Shown: piece after piece, positions 22,590 to 32,824 of the stretch
Position numbering within the stretch: the first letter of the stretch is position 1
Layout of the letters: each line of letters opens with the position of its first letter
Source of the DNA: Carposina sasakii
Taxonomy: Eukaryota > Arthropoda > Insecta > Lepidoptera > Carposinidae
Direction: 5' to 3'
NCBI GenBank assembly: GCA_014607495.2
Contig: CP053169.1
Location: 11,036,001 to 11,100,000, forward strand
Length of the DNA: 64,000 nucleotides
The notes under the pieces: model-generated
What the model was told of the DNA's origin: nothing
What the model saw: only the letters and a program-made list of their open reading frames with translations
The model's database searches: none
Position numbers and translations under genes: made by a program

Positions 22590-23934
22590 CCCACTTCTTC
22601 CTTACTGTGCATTCACTATTGAATGCGTTGTGGTCTGCCCTGTCCAGGCCAGCCCTGGTGCAATTGCAACAGGTGGGAGGAATTCCAGTCAGTCTGTCTT
22701 CACATTTTCCAGCCATGTGCTCTCCCCCACAATGACTACACTTCTCAATGGATTGTTTGCAAAATCGGCGGCCGTGCCCGTACGCTAGACACAAGGAGCA
22801 CTGGACCAGCGGTGACTGATCCTCTACTCTTATCCTCTGCAAATCAATATGGACCGTTTTTGCCGCTGTCAACGCCTGCCATAGTTTGTCGATACTCTAG
22901 CTATTATGTGTGCCGTGTGGGGGTTTCGCGTTCTCTTCCTATACCTAATCTCCATTTCAAGGTCTTTCCCCACGAGGTCCTTGAACACTCCACGATTTTG
23001 ATTTCTCAGAGCTTCTAATACTTTCTCATTCGTGTTGACCTGGAGGACATCCTTAAAGATCACAAGTGGATTTTTATTTTGGATATTTTCCACTCTGAGG
23101 AATTCCTCGGTACCTCGCAGCCTCTCCTTTACCTTTCTCTCTCTACCTCTGTGGAGCATCCCACTATGATCTTGCGATCTTTAGCCTTTCTTATCTTGTC
23201 TATGAGCACTCCTCCTTCCTTAGCCCTTACTGCCTTTTTTACTCTCTCCATCACCTCCTCACCGGATTCGCCTTCGTCCTTCGAGGTAATTGCAATGGAG
23301 TGTAGGGCCGTGTGTTGCTTGCTCGGTGAATTTCGACACCAGGTGCCCCCAGCTACTACACTGGCATACGACAACTTCTCCACACAGTCCTTTTGTTTAT
23401 CCAGGGCCTCTTTTAACAACTCCATTTTTTGTGTGTTTTCTTCAGGAGGATGGAGTGCTCTTCGATCTTCCTAATGATGTCGACTCTCTCTCCTTCCTGC
23501 TTGTTAGTTTCCCTTTCTTTTTCTTGATGACGACTTGCGCCCTCTTGATTCTGTTGCCCTTTACCCTTTCCCGTTTCAGTTCTTATGCTTCTCCTCCGGT
23601 CTTCCCTCCTTTCCTCCTCCATTTCCTTCACTAGTTTGTAGAGCCCGTCTAGCGTTGCTTTAACTGAGGTTTTAATTTCAGTTCGGATATTTCTTGCGCT
23701 ATCCAGTTGCTTGACCGCACTGGCCACTAGAGTTTTGGCCTCCAGGATCATAGACCTGGGAGGCGTACTTTGAGTAAAGGAGTTCACTTTGGGTGACTTG
23801 GGAAGTGGAGGGTGATTCACTGTTTTAGACGTGGTCCTGGTAGTAGGACCCGGGGAGATTATTATTAGGTCGTGGGTAACGTTTAACTCCTTCTTTTCTT
23901 CCTTTTTTGTCGGTGTTCTTACTCCGGGCATCAT
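22555..23934 (-). pseudogene. ORF1 of LINE B: gag-like protein with zinc knuckles
   Basis: Starts MMPGVRTPTKKEEKK at 23934 and proceeds through pieces 23934-23413, 23425-23129, 23159-22869 and 22872-22555, separated by about three frameshifts. The N-terminal third is charged and helical. The C-terminus holds knuckles CSLCLAYGHGRRFC and CSHCGGEHMAGKC and a third Cys cluster starting CCNC. Such proteins bind element RNA, and in TRAS/SART elements they localise the particle to telomeres. ORF1 and ORF2 overlap by about 35 bp. Confidence 0.8.
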
Positions 23935-25376
23935 CTCGATGGAGGGTAGGGTATACGAGTCTCACGTATAGGCCGGGAAACAGCGGGTGTAAGGCCCGTT
24001 CTCAAAATAAAACTAAAACTAATATTCCCGCAGAATACTGTCAGGGATAGTCAGAGGCAAAAACCCAAAAAATCAGCAAAAAATCAACAAAAAAGCAAAA
24101 AATATAGTTTCTATAAACACTTACAACTAATATCCTAGCAGAATACTGCTAGGATAGTCACTTAATTTTAGGGTAAAAGAGGGATCTAAATTAAGATTAT
24201 AAAAACTTTGACTCTACTCTAAACTCTATGTAGAGTCGTAGCTCTACGTTAGTCAGCAGGCCCTTCCAGAGCCAAGTCCAGTCGAGAAAATCGCGTCCCG
24301 ATCGGACCAGCGGTTCCGAAACTACGGAGCTTTGAATATTTCCAATATGGCGGTCAAAATGGCCGCCAAATCTTGGAAAAATCGCTGCTCCGCGAGTTTT
24401 CGTCCTACAGAGACGCGGTTTCCTCCTCAGCGGTCCACGGGACGGTCTTTACACGCTACGCGTGCAAAAAAGTCCTGAAATTTTCAGGACTGAAATTCAG
24501 TCCTGATGTCACTTTTTGGGAAGCCTAATGTCTTCCCAACGTTTAATAGAAAATCCCGTCCCGATTGGACCACTGGGGGCCGAGCTATAGGGGTCCAAAG
24601 TTTTTCAAGATGGCCGCCGAACTGTCAAAGTCCGACGGAAAAGCCCGATATCTACGGCCCTATTGGTCGCAGAAGAACGGCGTTTGGACTCCTATGGTCA
24701 AACCCAACTGTAGCTTTCGCCTGAAAACGGCTTCAGCGGCTGAAAAGTGACAGCAACCTTTCAGCCTGAAAACGATTTCGGGGTGTGGAGGTGAAGCCGC
24801 CAACACTCCCGGAGAAAATCCCAGTCTCCTAGGCCCCTCGGTTCCGAAGCTATCCGCCTCCAAAGTTTTCCAAAATGGCGGCCGAGCTGTCAAACTCGAT
24901 CTTTGAAGACGTTTAGCTCCGCTCCCAGTGCTCGTAGAACCGTGGGGTTTTGGATGCTGGGTCTCCCGCGAGGTATACTAACGCCTGAAAGCAGTTTCAG
25001 GCGAAAACAAAACTTGCCTCTGAAAGCTCCTGAAAGTGTGGGGAAGCGATTGTACTCGTTCCGCTCACCTGTGCACAAAAAACCCCGGTCCAAATGGACC
25101 TATGGATCGCGAGATAATCGACCTCAAAGTCTTGCACTAAAAAATCAAAATGGCCGAAAAAATCAAATTTTCGCGCAGAATCGGCCCCAGTAAGGTTACA
25201 GGACTGGGGTTTTGAGTTTTTATGACCCACTTAGTGTTCTGAAACCGAAACCCGGCGAAAAAATTTTGGAATTTTGGATTATTTCCCAATAAGGGGGGCA
25301 AAAAACAGTTAAAAATCGATATCCCGCGAACCACAAGCCGGAAAAAATCCGGTTGGTGTGTCAAAATTTCCTTATT
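23935..25376 (-). promoter_or_regulatory. 5' leader of LINE B with GGCGGCCAT motifs
   Basis: No long frame. On the plus strand it contains CCAATATGGCGGTCAAAATG (24350), CAAGATGGCCGCCGAAC (24607), CAAAATGGCGGCCGAG (24870) and AAAATGGCCG (25147), spaced about 260-270 bp. This hints at a degenerate tandem unit that also includes TCGCCTGAAAACG/TTTCAGGCG segments. It shares TCTATGTAGAGTC-type blocks with the leader of LINE A. Confidence 0.5.
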
Positions 25377-25876
25377 NNNNNNNNNNNNNNNNNNNNNNNN
25401 NNNNNNNNNNNNNNNNNNNNNNNNNNNNNNNNNNNNNNNNNNNNNNNNNNNNNNNNNNNNNNNNNNNNNNNNNNNNNNNNNNNNNNNNNNNNNNNNNNNN
25501 NNNNNNNNNNNNNNNNNNNNNNNNNNNNNNNNNNNNNNNNNNNNNNNNNNNNNNNNNNNNNNNNNNNNNNNNNNNNNNNNNNNNNNNNNNNNNNNNNNNN
25601 NNNNNNNNNNNNNNNNNNNNNNNNNNNNNNNNNNNNNNNNNNNNNNNNNNNNNNNNNNNNNNNNNNNNNNNNNNNNNNNNNNNNNNNNNNNNNNNNNNNN
25701 NNNNNNNNNNNNNNNNNNNNNNNNNNNNNNNNNNNNNNNNNNNNNNNNNNNNNNNNNNNNNNNNNNNNNNNNNNNNNNNNNNNNNNNNNNNNNNNNNNNN
25801 NNNNNNNNNNNNNNNNNNNNNNNNNNNNNNNNNNNNNNNNNNNNNNNNNNNNNNNNNNNNNNNNNNNNNNNNNNNN
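25377..25876. other. assembly gap (500 N)
   Basis: Exactly 500 Ns, the usual placeholder for a gap of unknown size. Long open frames reported across it are artefacts. Confidence 0.99.
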
Positions 25877-25949
25877 AATTTACATCGGCGAGCCGCAAAA
25901 CAAAAAAAAAACCCCCACGCCTGCTCATCCATGCTGTCGCCATTATTTC

Positions 25950-26150
25950 TTTTTATGTTACGCATGAAACTAGCTGTAACTTTTGTAATTTCAAAAAGTC
26001 AAACTTACAACTAAAATACTAAAATGAAATGAATGCTATGAAAAATATGTAATGTAACTTACATTTTTATTTATTTTATTATTTTAGTTGTAAGTTTGAC
26101 TTTTCGAAAATTACAAAGTTACAGCTAGTTCATGAGTAAACATAAAAAAG
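25950..26150. mobile_element. short foldback MITE
   Basis: ATGAAACTAGCTGTAACTTT, then GTCAAACTTACAACTAAAAT (left) is matched inverted by ATTTTAGTTGTAAGTTTGAC, then AAAGTTACAGCTAGTTCAT (right). Arms are about 65 bp with a spacer of about 60 bp. Confidence 0.7.
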
Positions 26151-26605
26151 ATATAAATTATTTTTTCGACCATACTGTATTTAAACATTTTATTTTGTCA
26201 AGCATAACTTCATAGATATAGGTTGTACCTGATGGAAAGCTGCTGTTGCATCCTGCGCTGGACCCGAAGCTGACGACTCCGGGACCATGGTGGGGGCGAC
26301 CATCCCAAAATCCACTATGGTGAGGGGACCACCACTGGTCACCTGCAAAAATATTACGAAGCTTACGCTATGTTTTAGCAAAATATGGTGTAGTTATCCA
26401 TTGTGAAATGTATTCAAAACTTAAAAACCAAAGGTCCAATATTGAATTAGTGTTTAATTAGGTAAGGTATCATACATCTAAGTATTAAATTACCTCTAAA
26501 ACCTGTCTAGGTTTCATGGAGGCAAATAATAAAGTCGCAATCTCTAGGATGCCCAGGACCCCCTAATCTAAAACCATCTTTTATAAATGACAAATAGACA
26601 GACTT

Positions 26606-26851
26606 TCTTCTATATCTGCTCTGGGAGTGAAAAAAAAGTATAATAAATACTACAGCTGGTTCTCTTCCCGGGCATACTATACAAGTCAGTAGAGGGACAA
26701 GAGGGTCTTGCTGTCACTACTAACCGAACTTGTACATCTTAACTATACCCTCAAAAATTGGTCAGAAAGTGGCACCATGTGGTTCTATCGGCCCTTGGTG
26801 CTCTGGCCTACCCCGGTAAGGGATAAAGGCGTGATTATATGTATGTATATG
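26606..26851 (+). mobile_element. lepidopteran SINE, near full length
   Basis: Runs from CTGCTCTGGGAGTGAAAA through TTCTCTTCCCGGGCATACT to GGCGTGATTATATGTATG. Same family as 4876, 42498 and 57574. It lies in intron 6 of the protease. Confidence 0.8.
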
Positions 26852-26975
26852 AAGACAGACATATCCTTTATCTCACTATTTTTAATGTGACCGTAAGAAC
26901 ATTTCTGATCCTACCGTTATAATATGTATGACAATCCTTTTTTAGGAACATAGCTATAAGTATCTGTATGTTCCC

Positions 26976-27313
26976 ATCTCAAAACTTTGAAAACCAGGAT
27001 TTGAAGAAAAAATACAGGACATTTCGATTGAAAGCCGAGACTATACTACATGTGCGAGTCCAGTGACAAATTCGATTGGCTGGAAGAGAGTTAACGACGT
27101 GCGAATTTCAAAAACATAGGGCTACTATGTATTTGCGTCTTTTCCAGAGGTGCGCCTAACGCTTATTGCGTCCATGGCACTAGGTGTTGACCTGATGTCG
27201 GCACCCCTAGAAAATCTGAAACTGAACTCTAAAACTCAAGGACTTGCTTAAAAACTATCCAGGACAGCACAGGACACCCCGTGTCCTGGGAAAACAGTTA
27301 CGGTTGGCAACCC
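26976..27313 (-). mobile_element. short degenerate copy of the TAGGGTTGCCA element
   Basis: CATCTCAAAACTTTGAAAAC to GTTACGGTTGGCAACCC is the reverse of the termini of the element at 35800-36472 (GGTTGCCAACTG and CAAAGTTTTGAGATGGCAAC), with a different, shorter interior. Confidence 0.6.
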
Positions 27314-27523
27314 GTAGTCTATATACTAATATTATAAAGAGGTAAGGTCTTTTAAGTAAGCGAAAAAGGCTCCCATAATACTACCTTTGTCCTGGAAGAC
27401 TGACTGACGGTATGTCGAACTTGGAGGGTGCGTTCTGTTTAGATGCAGGCATCCCAAAATTCCCACGGGACAAGAGAAATGCTAAAGTTTACGAAGTCGT
27501 TGGCGTTTTAGTACTATGTTGTA

Positions 27524-28065
27524 CTAGTGAACGCCCGCGACTCCGTCCGCGTGGACTATAGTAAAAAAACAAAATGTCGATGTAATGGTGTTGGTATTTA
27601 AATATATAACGTTGATTATTATATTACTATTTTAATTAGCTAAGTATAATGCAATCCTTTATAAATTATTTTAAGAAACTTGTAAAATTTTTGCATACCA
27701 TTGTCGGTAAAATAAGAGACTCTAAAGCAAACTAACACCAACTTCACCTTATTTGTGCAATAAAGTATTTTGAATTTGAATTTTGAATTTCGAAATTATC
27801 CGGGATAAAAACATTTTCCCGGGATAAAAAGTAGCCTATATGTTAAGTGGGACCTGTCACAATATATTCCTCAAAACGCATCGAAATCGGTTTTAGCCGT
27901 TCTGAGATAGGCGTGCACAAACGCACAGACAAACAGACAATAATTCAAAAAATCATCGTTTTGGGTTCTATTGCGTTGATAAAGGTCTCCTATATATTTT
28001 TTCTCATATATCTTCCATGTACAGACAGCGATCATTTACATTTTTATTGTATGTATAGAATAGAA
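27524..28065 (-). mobile_element. Helitron-like element, minus orientation
   Basis: Read on the minus strand it ends CGCGGGCGTTCACTAG. Further in, AAATCGGTTTTAGCCGTTCT and TTGTCTGTTTGTCTG mirror the copy at 60285-60591. It ends about 10 bp from the donor side of protease exon 6. Classification rests on the CTAG end. Confidence 0.5.
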
Positions 28066-28229
28066 GATAGATAACCTGACAAGAAGACTGGGCGGTATTG
28101 GTTGTAGTACTCCGCGCAGATGGTCTGGTCCTGCACTATGGATCCAGGGTACCAGCCGCGACACTCCTCGTTGGTGATGCCGCGGAGGTGCGTCCAGCGG
28201 AGGACTCGGAGGTGGTGCCACCTGACATA

Positions 28230-28885
28230 GATAGGATATAGATAGGAATTTATTGCAATAGCCTGACAAACTAGTTTTCAAGTTTAGGTCTTGTCTTCCG
28301 GACTGCCGAATAAGTAGGTGCAGCAAAGACAATGAACATTCCAATTACCAGTGGAATCTTCAGGGGCTTAACTGGTCATTAAACCTTAACCTACCAGACC
28401 GCGTGTCATTTGTTTCCACGTATACGAAGTCTTGCTTGACCTTAGTTTCGGTGTCGTTTAGTAGATGGGGGCAGATGGCCTCTACAGTTCTCCGCCATCC
28501 CCACAGCTTATTTTTTCATGCCACCGGTGCCCACCAGGCACAAGGCATAGACTCTGAGTGGCGCAAGAATCGCCAGACCAGGTAGGGGACTATATTTTTT
28601 CGTTTTGCTCCTCATTGCTTACTAAAATAGAGCCGCAGTTAAAGAAGCCTGCACAGGGCGCAGAAAAGGCTGCTTACGGCATTGCTTCCTAGGATAATCC
28701 CTACGTTCTTCGCCTATTTCACGATCGTCTGCCGGCCAGGTCTGCATAAAGCAGCAACGGTTCTACGTTTCCATAAACGGTCCACGAATGCTTTTCAATA
28801 ATTCGCAGCGTACCAACCCTTACATCAAAAGGTACCTTTACCATTTAAGATCCCATATGCCTGGCGAGGAGAAATCTTTCCTTAC
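28230..28885. other. protease intron 5, nothing recognised
   Basis: No exon, RNA gene or named repeat was identified. Some GC-richer stretches (28480-28560) are probably old repeat remains. Confidence 0.4.
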
Positions 28886-29721
28886 CATTGATAGCATCAT
28901 CAGTCAGTCCATAACCGCTGACAGTCAGCACGACACCGGACGTAGTTGATGTGCCTCTGAGCGCTGTTCTGCAGACGGCATGGCTGAATGAATTCTGAAA
29001 TAAATATTGTTTTCTATAGTTCCATCCATCCGTACATTTTTACTATAGACAATAATATACAAAAAAATACATTTAAATAATAAGCTATTATACCGGTCGA
29101 GCACAAGCTATGAAGCAAGGCACGAAGTACTGAACTGTTTCATTTAAGATTTCAAGAAGTAGGTATGTACTTGATTGGTGCATACTTCTTACAGTGAATT
29201 ACGATCTTAGGTCTAACCAAGTCTGCCATTCCTGCTCTATATAAAATTCTTCCATTAATAAACTACCTACCTAAATGACTGACATAGCCAATGACTGACA
29301 TAGCCAACTACTGGAATCCAAGGTTTGGCATGGATGTTTCATGTGTAAGTGGAAGGATCACAAGAATTCTAATGTTATATATAACGCAACAACTCAAAAA
29401 TCGTAGATTATTAATATAAACCAGCTTACCACTATAAGGGATGCTGTTCTCCAATCCCAAGAGAGCAATGTCGTCTGTCTGTACACCACCAAAAATCTCA
29501 ATGTAGCGGGGGTGGATGAACTTCCGGGTTGTCTCCACGATGAAGTCGGGACGTGTCAGGTTCGTCAGTCCGAGGCGGATCACGAAAGATAATCGGCTGT
29601 GAAGATAGAGGAACTATAGGGTAAGCATGAATCTTTATCGGCGTAACGCTAGCAACTCGCAAGAAAAATCTATGAGACATGAGAGTTGGATGGATAACGT
29701 TACGCCCCCCTAACCCTTCAT

Positions 29722-29913
29722 CTGTAGCAGGATTTTCTCACGAAAAATAATTAATATCTGTCTATAAAAAAACTTTATGTTAGTTTTTGACACTAGACAC
29801 TATAAATTTCGCACGATGAAGGAATTAAATAATTTTTTTTGGCATAAACTTACTTTATTTGATGTATAGAGTACGCACCCTTCGTTAATGGTGGCCACAA
29901 AAAAACACCCTGT
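29722..29913 (+). mobile_element. right half of the CAGGGTG MITE
   Basis: Starts at GTAGCAGGATTTTCTCACG and runs to GGTGGCCACAAAAAAACACC then CTGTAT, matching the right half of the 5151-5528 copy. The left half is missing at the point where the copy at 39853-40034 stops. Confidence 0.75.
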
Positions 29914-30091
29914 ATAACATTTTACGAGCGACAGCGAAACATTGCGCCCAATAGTAAGGGTCGGTTCATATCTGACGGAACATGCGTCACGTAATCGGTC
30001 GCGTAACGCCAGAACAGACAAAATGAATAGAAAAATGGCATGACATGGCGTAACTTCAGGCTCAGGTACCTACTCACTGAGAGCATGTTCC

Positions 30092-30277
30092 TTGCAATTA
30101 AGTATGCCACCCCACAGAACAGCCGCATTTAGGGGCAGTTTTAGATATCTGGCTACTAAATGCTGGAATAATATACCCCCACCAATTCGACAGCTTAGAA
30201 CGAAGTCCTCTTTCAAAGCCTCACTTAAACTACATCTGCTTAAACTTCAAAAACAAAGCTTTAATATTACTCGGTAG
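30092..30277 (+). pseudogene. C-terminal remnant of a jockey-like LINE ORF2
   Basis: Encodes FRGSFRYLATKCWNNIPP, then RTKSSFKASLKLHLLKLQ, a typical C-terminal tail of non-LTR ORF2 proteins. It is an isolated fragment in a protease intron between two MITE copies. Confidence 0.55.
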
Positions 30278-30320
30278 CCAAACTAGATGGGTCTAATGAC
30301 AATTATTTTTGTCTGTCTGT

Positions 30321-30695
30321 ATACAGTGTTTTTTGTGGCCACCTTTAACGAAGGGTACGTACTCTATACATGAAATAAAGTAAGTTTATGCCAAAAAAAA
30401 TGCTGGGATTTTTTTTTTTTTTTTTAATTTTAAATTCTTTGATCGTGCGAAATTTATAGTGTCTAGTGTTTATGTTAGTTTTTTATAGACAGATATTAAT
30501 TATTTTTCGTGAAAAATCCTGCTACGCGCGTCTATGTGCATTTATGCAGAAAACGCAGTCTATTTACTCAACTTTGGACCCTATATTTTGGAAACAGACA
30601 CTTCCCAGGTATGCTTCCATGGAGAAAAATGATCGTGATGATGAGGAGATTCCGTAGTTTTCGGGAACGTTGACGACCAAAAATCACCCTGTATA
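30321..30695 (-). mobile_element. CAGGGTG MITE, full-length inverted copy
   Basis: ATACAGTGTTTTTTGTGGCC at the left and CGACCAAAAATCACCCTGTAT at the right are the two ends in reverse order. The interior agrees closely with copy 1 at 5151-5528. Confidence 0.8.
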
Positions 30696-31289
30696 TTCTT
30701 TACAATATCTAACTATCATACACCATATTATATAAATGTATAACTTATTAATATATTTGCAAAATCACCTTATTCTCGTAATATTTGTTTAATCATGGTT
30801 TTATTGTTGCGCGCACTCCTCTTTCGGTTCTGGCAGAATGCAGACTTGTCTGTAACACATGCTGAGTCAGGACCCTTTTACTATTGTGACACATCGCACA
30901 TTACTTTTGTGAGACATAAAATAAATTGTACCACCATTTTACCAATTTTAGAGTAATGTGTTGTGTGTGTTGTTTTAGCAAATAAAGATTTGTCTATGTC
31001 TATGCCTAAAAAACACTCGACCGTTCACACTGAACCGATGATACGTTTAGTGCGTCGAGCGTAGGTACGCTTGCCTGTACCTGGAGATACGCTCGACCAC
31101 AGATTACCCCCTAGCGCTCGACGCATCTTCCGTCAGATATAAACCGACCCTAAGCCTTCATTTAGTTAGCGCATTCGCTAAATGCCGGGATGAAGTCTAA
31201 AGGCTATTGTAGTTTACAAAAACGTTACTAAAATACGAGCGTTATGGCGTAATCTTGTGTCGCCATTAGGTTTTTATTACTAATGTGTG

Positions 31290-31425
31290 TACCTGTCACT
31301 ACTAACCGAACTTGTACGTCTCAACTACACCCTCAAAATTGGTCCGAAGTGGCACCATGTGGTTCTATCGGCCCTTGGTGCTCTGCCTACCCCGTAAGGG
31401 ATAAAGGCGTGATTATATGTATGTA
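31290..31425 (+). mobile_element. lepidopteran SINE, 3' half
   Basis: From ACCTGTCACTACTAACCGAA to GGCGTGATTATATGTATG. It matches the second half of the family and lacks the head. Confidence 0.75.
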
Positions 31426-31470
31426 TGTGTGTGGGTCCGGAATAGCCCTAACTACTATACCTATACATAC

Positions 31471-31770
31471 GTCCATAGATCAGCCTATTGGAGTCCACTG
31501 CTGGAAGTTGGCCTCACCCAGAGCACGCCACACGGCTCTAACTCCCATTTTCGCCATCCAGTTACTACCAGCCGCTTCTTTAAGTCATCGGTCCATCTGG
31601 TCGGAGGGCGTCCAATGCTACGCTTGCCGAGGCGCAGTCGCCATTCGAGAACCCGCTTACTTTGTCTATGCACTTACTCCACCGTCTATCAGTTCTAAGA
31701 CAGATGTGACCAGCCCACTGACACCTCAGTTTGCTACACTATACCGAAGTACTATCTCTTGCTAAAGCTA
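31471..31770 (-). pseudogene. 3' end of an RTE (BovB-like) LINE
   Basis: The minus frame encodes LGKRSIGRPPTRWTDDLKK and then CGVLWVRPTSSSG, the usual RTE C-terminus. The DNA ends TGGACTCCAATAGGCTGATC, as at 40925, 56215 and 62320. Strongly 5'-truncated, and just downstream of protease exon 3. Confidence 0.7.
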
Positions 31771-31984
31771 GCTGTCAAGATTAAATGCTTCTAGCGCAAC
31801 TTACTTAGCAACGCAATGGGCAGCAGTGATGACCCACTCGTGGTGGATGATGGAGCCGCCGCAGGAGCTGACTCCGCCGATCCGGTTGACCATCCGCAGA
31901 CTGATTTGGTGCGGGATCTGACCGTCTACTGCTGGCCAGCCAGCCACCACCCTGGATGCTCCTGGAGAGGTTTGTAATAATGTT

Positions 31985-32065
31985 TGAACCTATCGGGATT
32001 CAAACCCAGGACCTATGGCGCCACAGGCAGGGTCACCATCTACTTACATCAATCGGCCGTAAAAT
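31985..32065 (-). mobile_element. tRNA-derived SINE fragment
   Basis: Minus strand: CTGTGGCGCCATAGGTCCTG, then GGGTTTGAATCCCGATAGG (B-box). Related copies are at 38163, 52130 and 56262. Confidence 0.55.
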
Positions 32066-32202
32066 TCATATCAATCATTTATTCACATATCATAAAACGC
32101 AATAAATACCTACTGAGATTTGTATGACTAAGTATGTAGATATCTAAGTTTGTATGTAATCTTATATATATGTATATATATGTTATCTTATCATATAGGT
32201 AG

Positions 32203-32310
32203 GTACTAGCGGACGCCCACGTCTTCGTCTGCGTAAAATTGTGGATTTTTCCGATCCCGTGATAATTTTGGGAAATGCTTTAGGTATTAGAGTTACCCTA
32301 AACTCCTCTA
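32203..32310 (-). repeat. Helitron-like tail
   Basis: ACTAGCGGACGCCCACGTCT followed by TCGTCTGCGTAAAAT is the inverted CTAG-ending tail. The interior is short and decayed. Confidence 0.45.
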
Positions 32311-32736
32311 ATTATATTTATGCAAAAGAAGTAAATTGGACCAAGGACTCGCTTTGTCCCATATAAACTTTGGCCTACTTTTTCACCCCCGTTAGGGATA
32401 GTATTTCGAAAAATCCCTTCTTATCGGATGCCTACGTCATACAAAGGATACAACCTCGATCTTTCAGATCTGTCAGCCGTCAGCCAGTCATTCAACATTT
32501 TATTTTAGACGTAAGTAGGAATAGATTTTTGCATGTGAAATGTTATGTAAAACGGATTATCTAACTAAGGTGTGTTATCGGCTTAAAGTTAAGGACCGTT
32601 TACACGAGTATCAGCAAATGCTAAAATTAAAATAATTAAATTTCATGCTTTAGTTAAAGGTTTATTGTCATGCATATCATAGTGATCGTCTTGACGTAGT
32701 GATCTGCACTTTACCTTTAATACTCATACGAGTATC

Positions 32737-32811
32737 TCATCATCATCATATAATCATGCCTATATCCCTTACGGGGTATGCAGAGCAACAAGGGCCGATA
32801 GAACCACATCT
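32737..32811 (-). mobile_element. SINE 3' end, minus strand
   Basis: On the minus strand it reads GGTTCTATCGGCCCTTGTTG, then CCCCGTAAGGGATATAGGC and ends in GATGATGATGA. The body matches the SINE family but the tail unit resembles the RTE (GAT)n tail instead of GTAT. Confidence 0.65.
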
Positions 32812-32824
32812 TGTCTATTATTAT

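Larger units (their letters stand above)
18347..25376 (-). mobile_element. TRAS-like R1-clade LINE B, nearly complete
   Basis: On the minus strand: 5' leader (25376-23935, running into the assembly gap), ORF1 (23934-22555), overlapping ORF2 (22589-18948) with endonuclease, reverse transcriptase, RNase H and a C-terminal zinc motif, a 3' region, then poly(A) abutting CCTAACCTAACC. The poly(A)-CCTAA orientation is that reported for TRAS rather than SART elements. Several frameshifts make it inactive. The true 5' end may lie inside the gap. Confidence 0.75.

Noticed and set aside
25137..26014. Long open frames of about 200-268 codons on both strands
   Set aside because: They consist almost wholly of the 500-N assembly gap.
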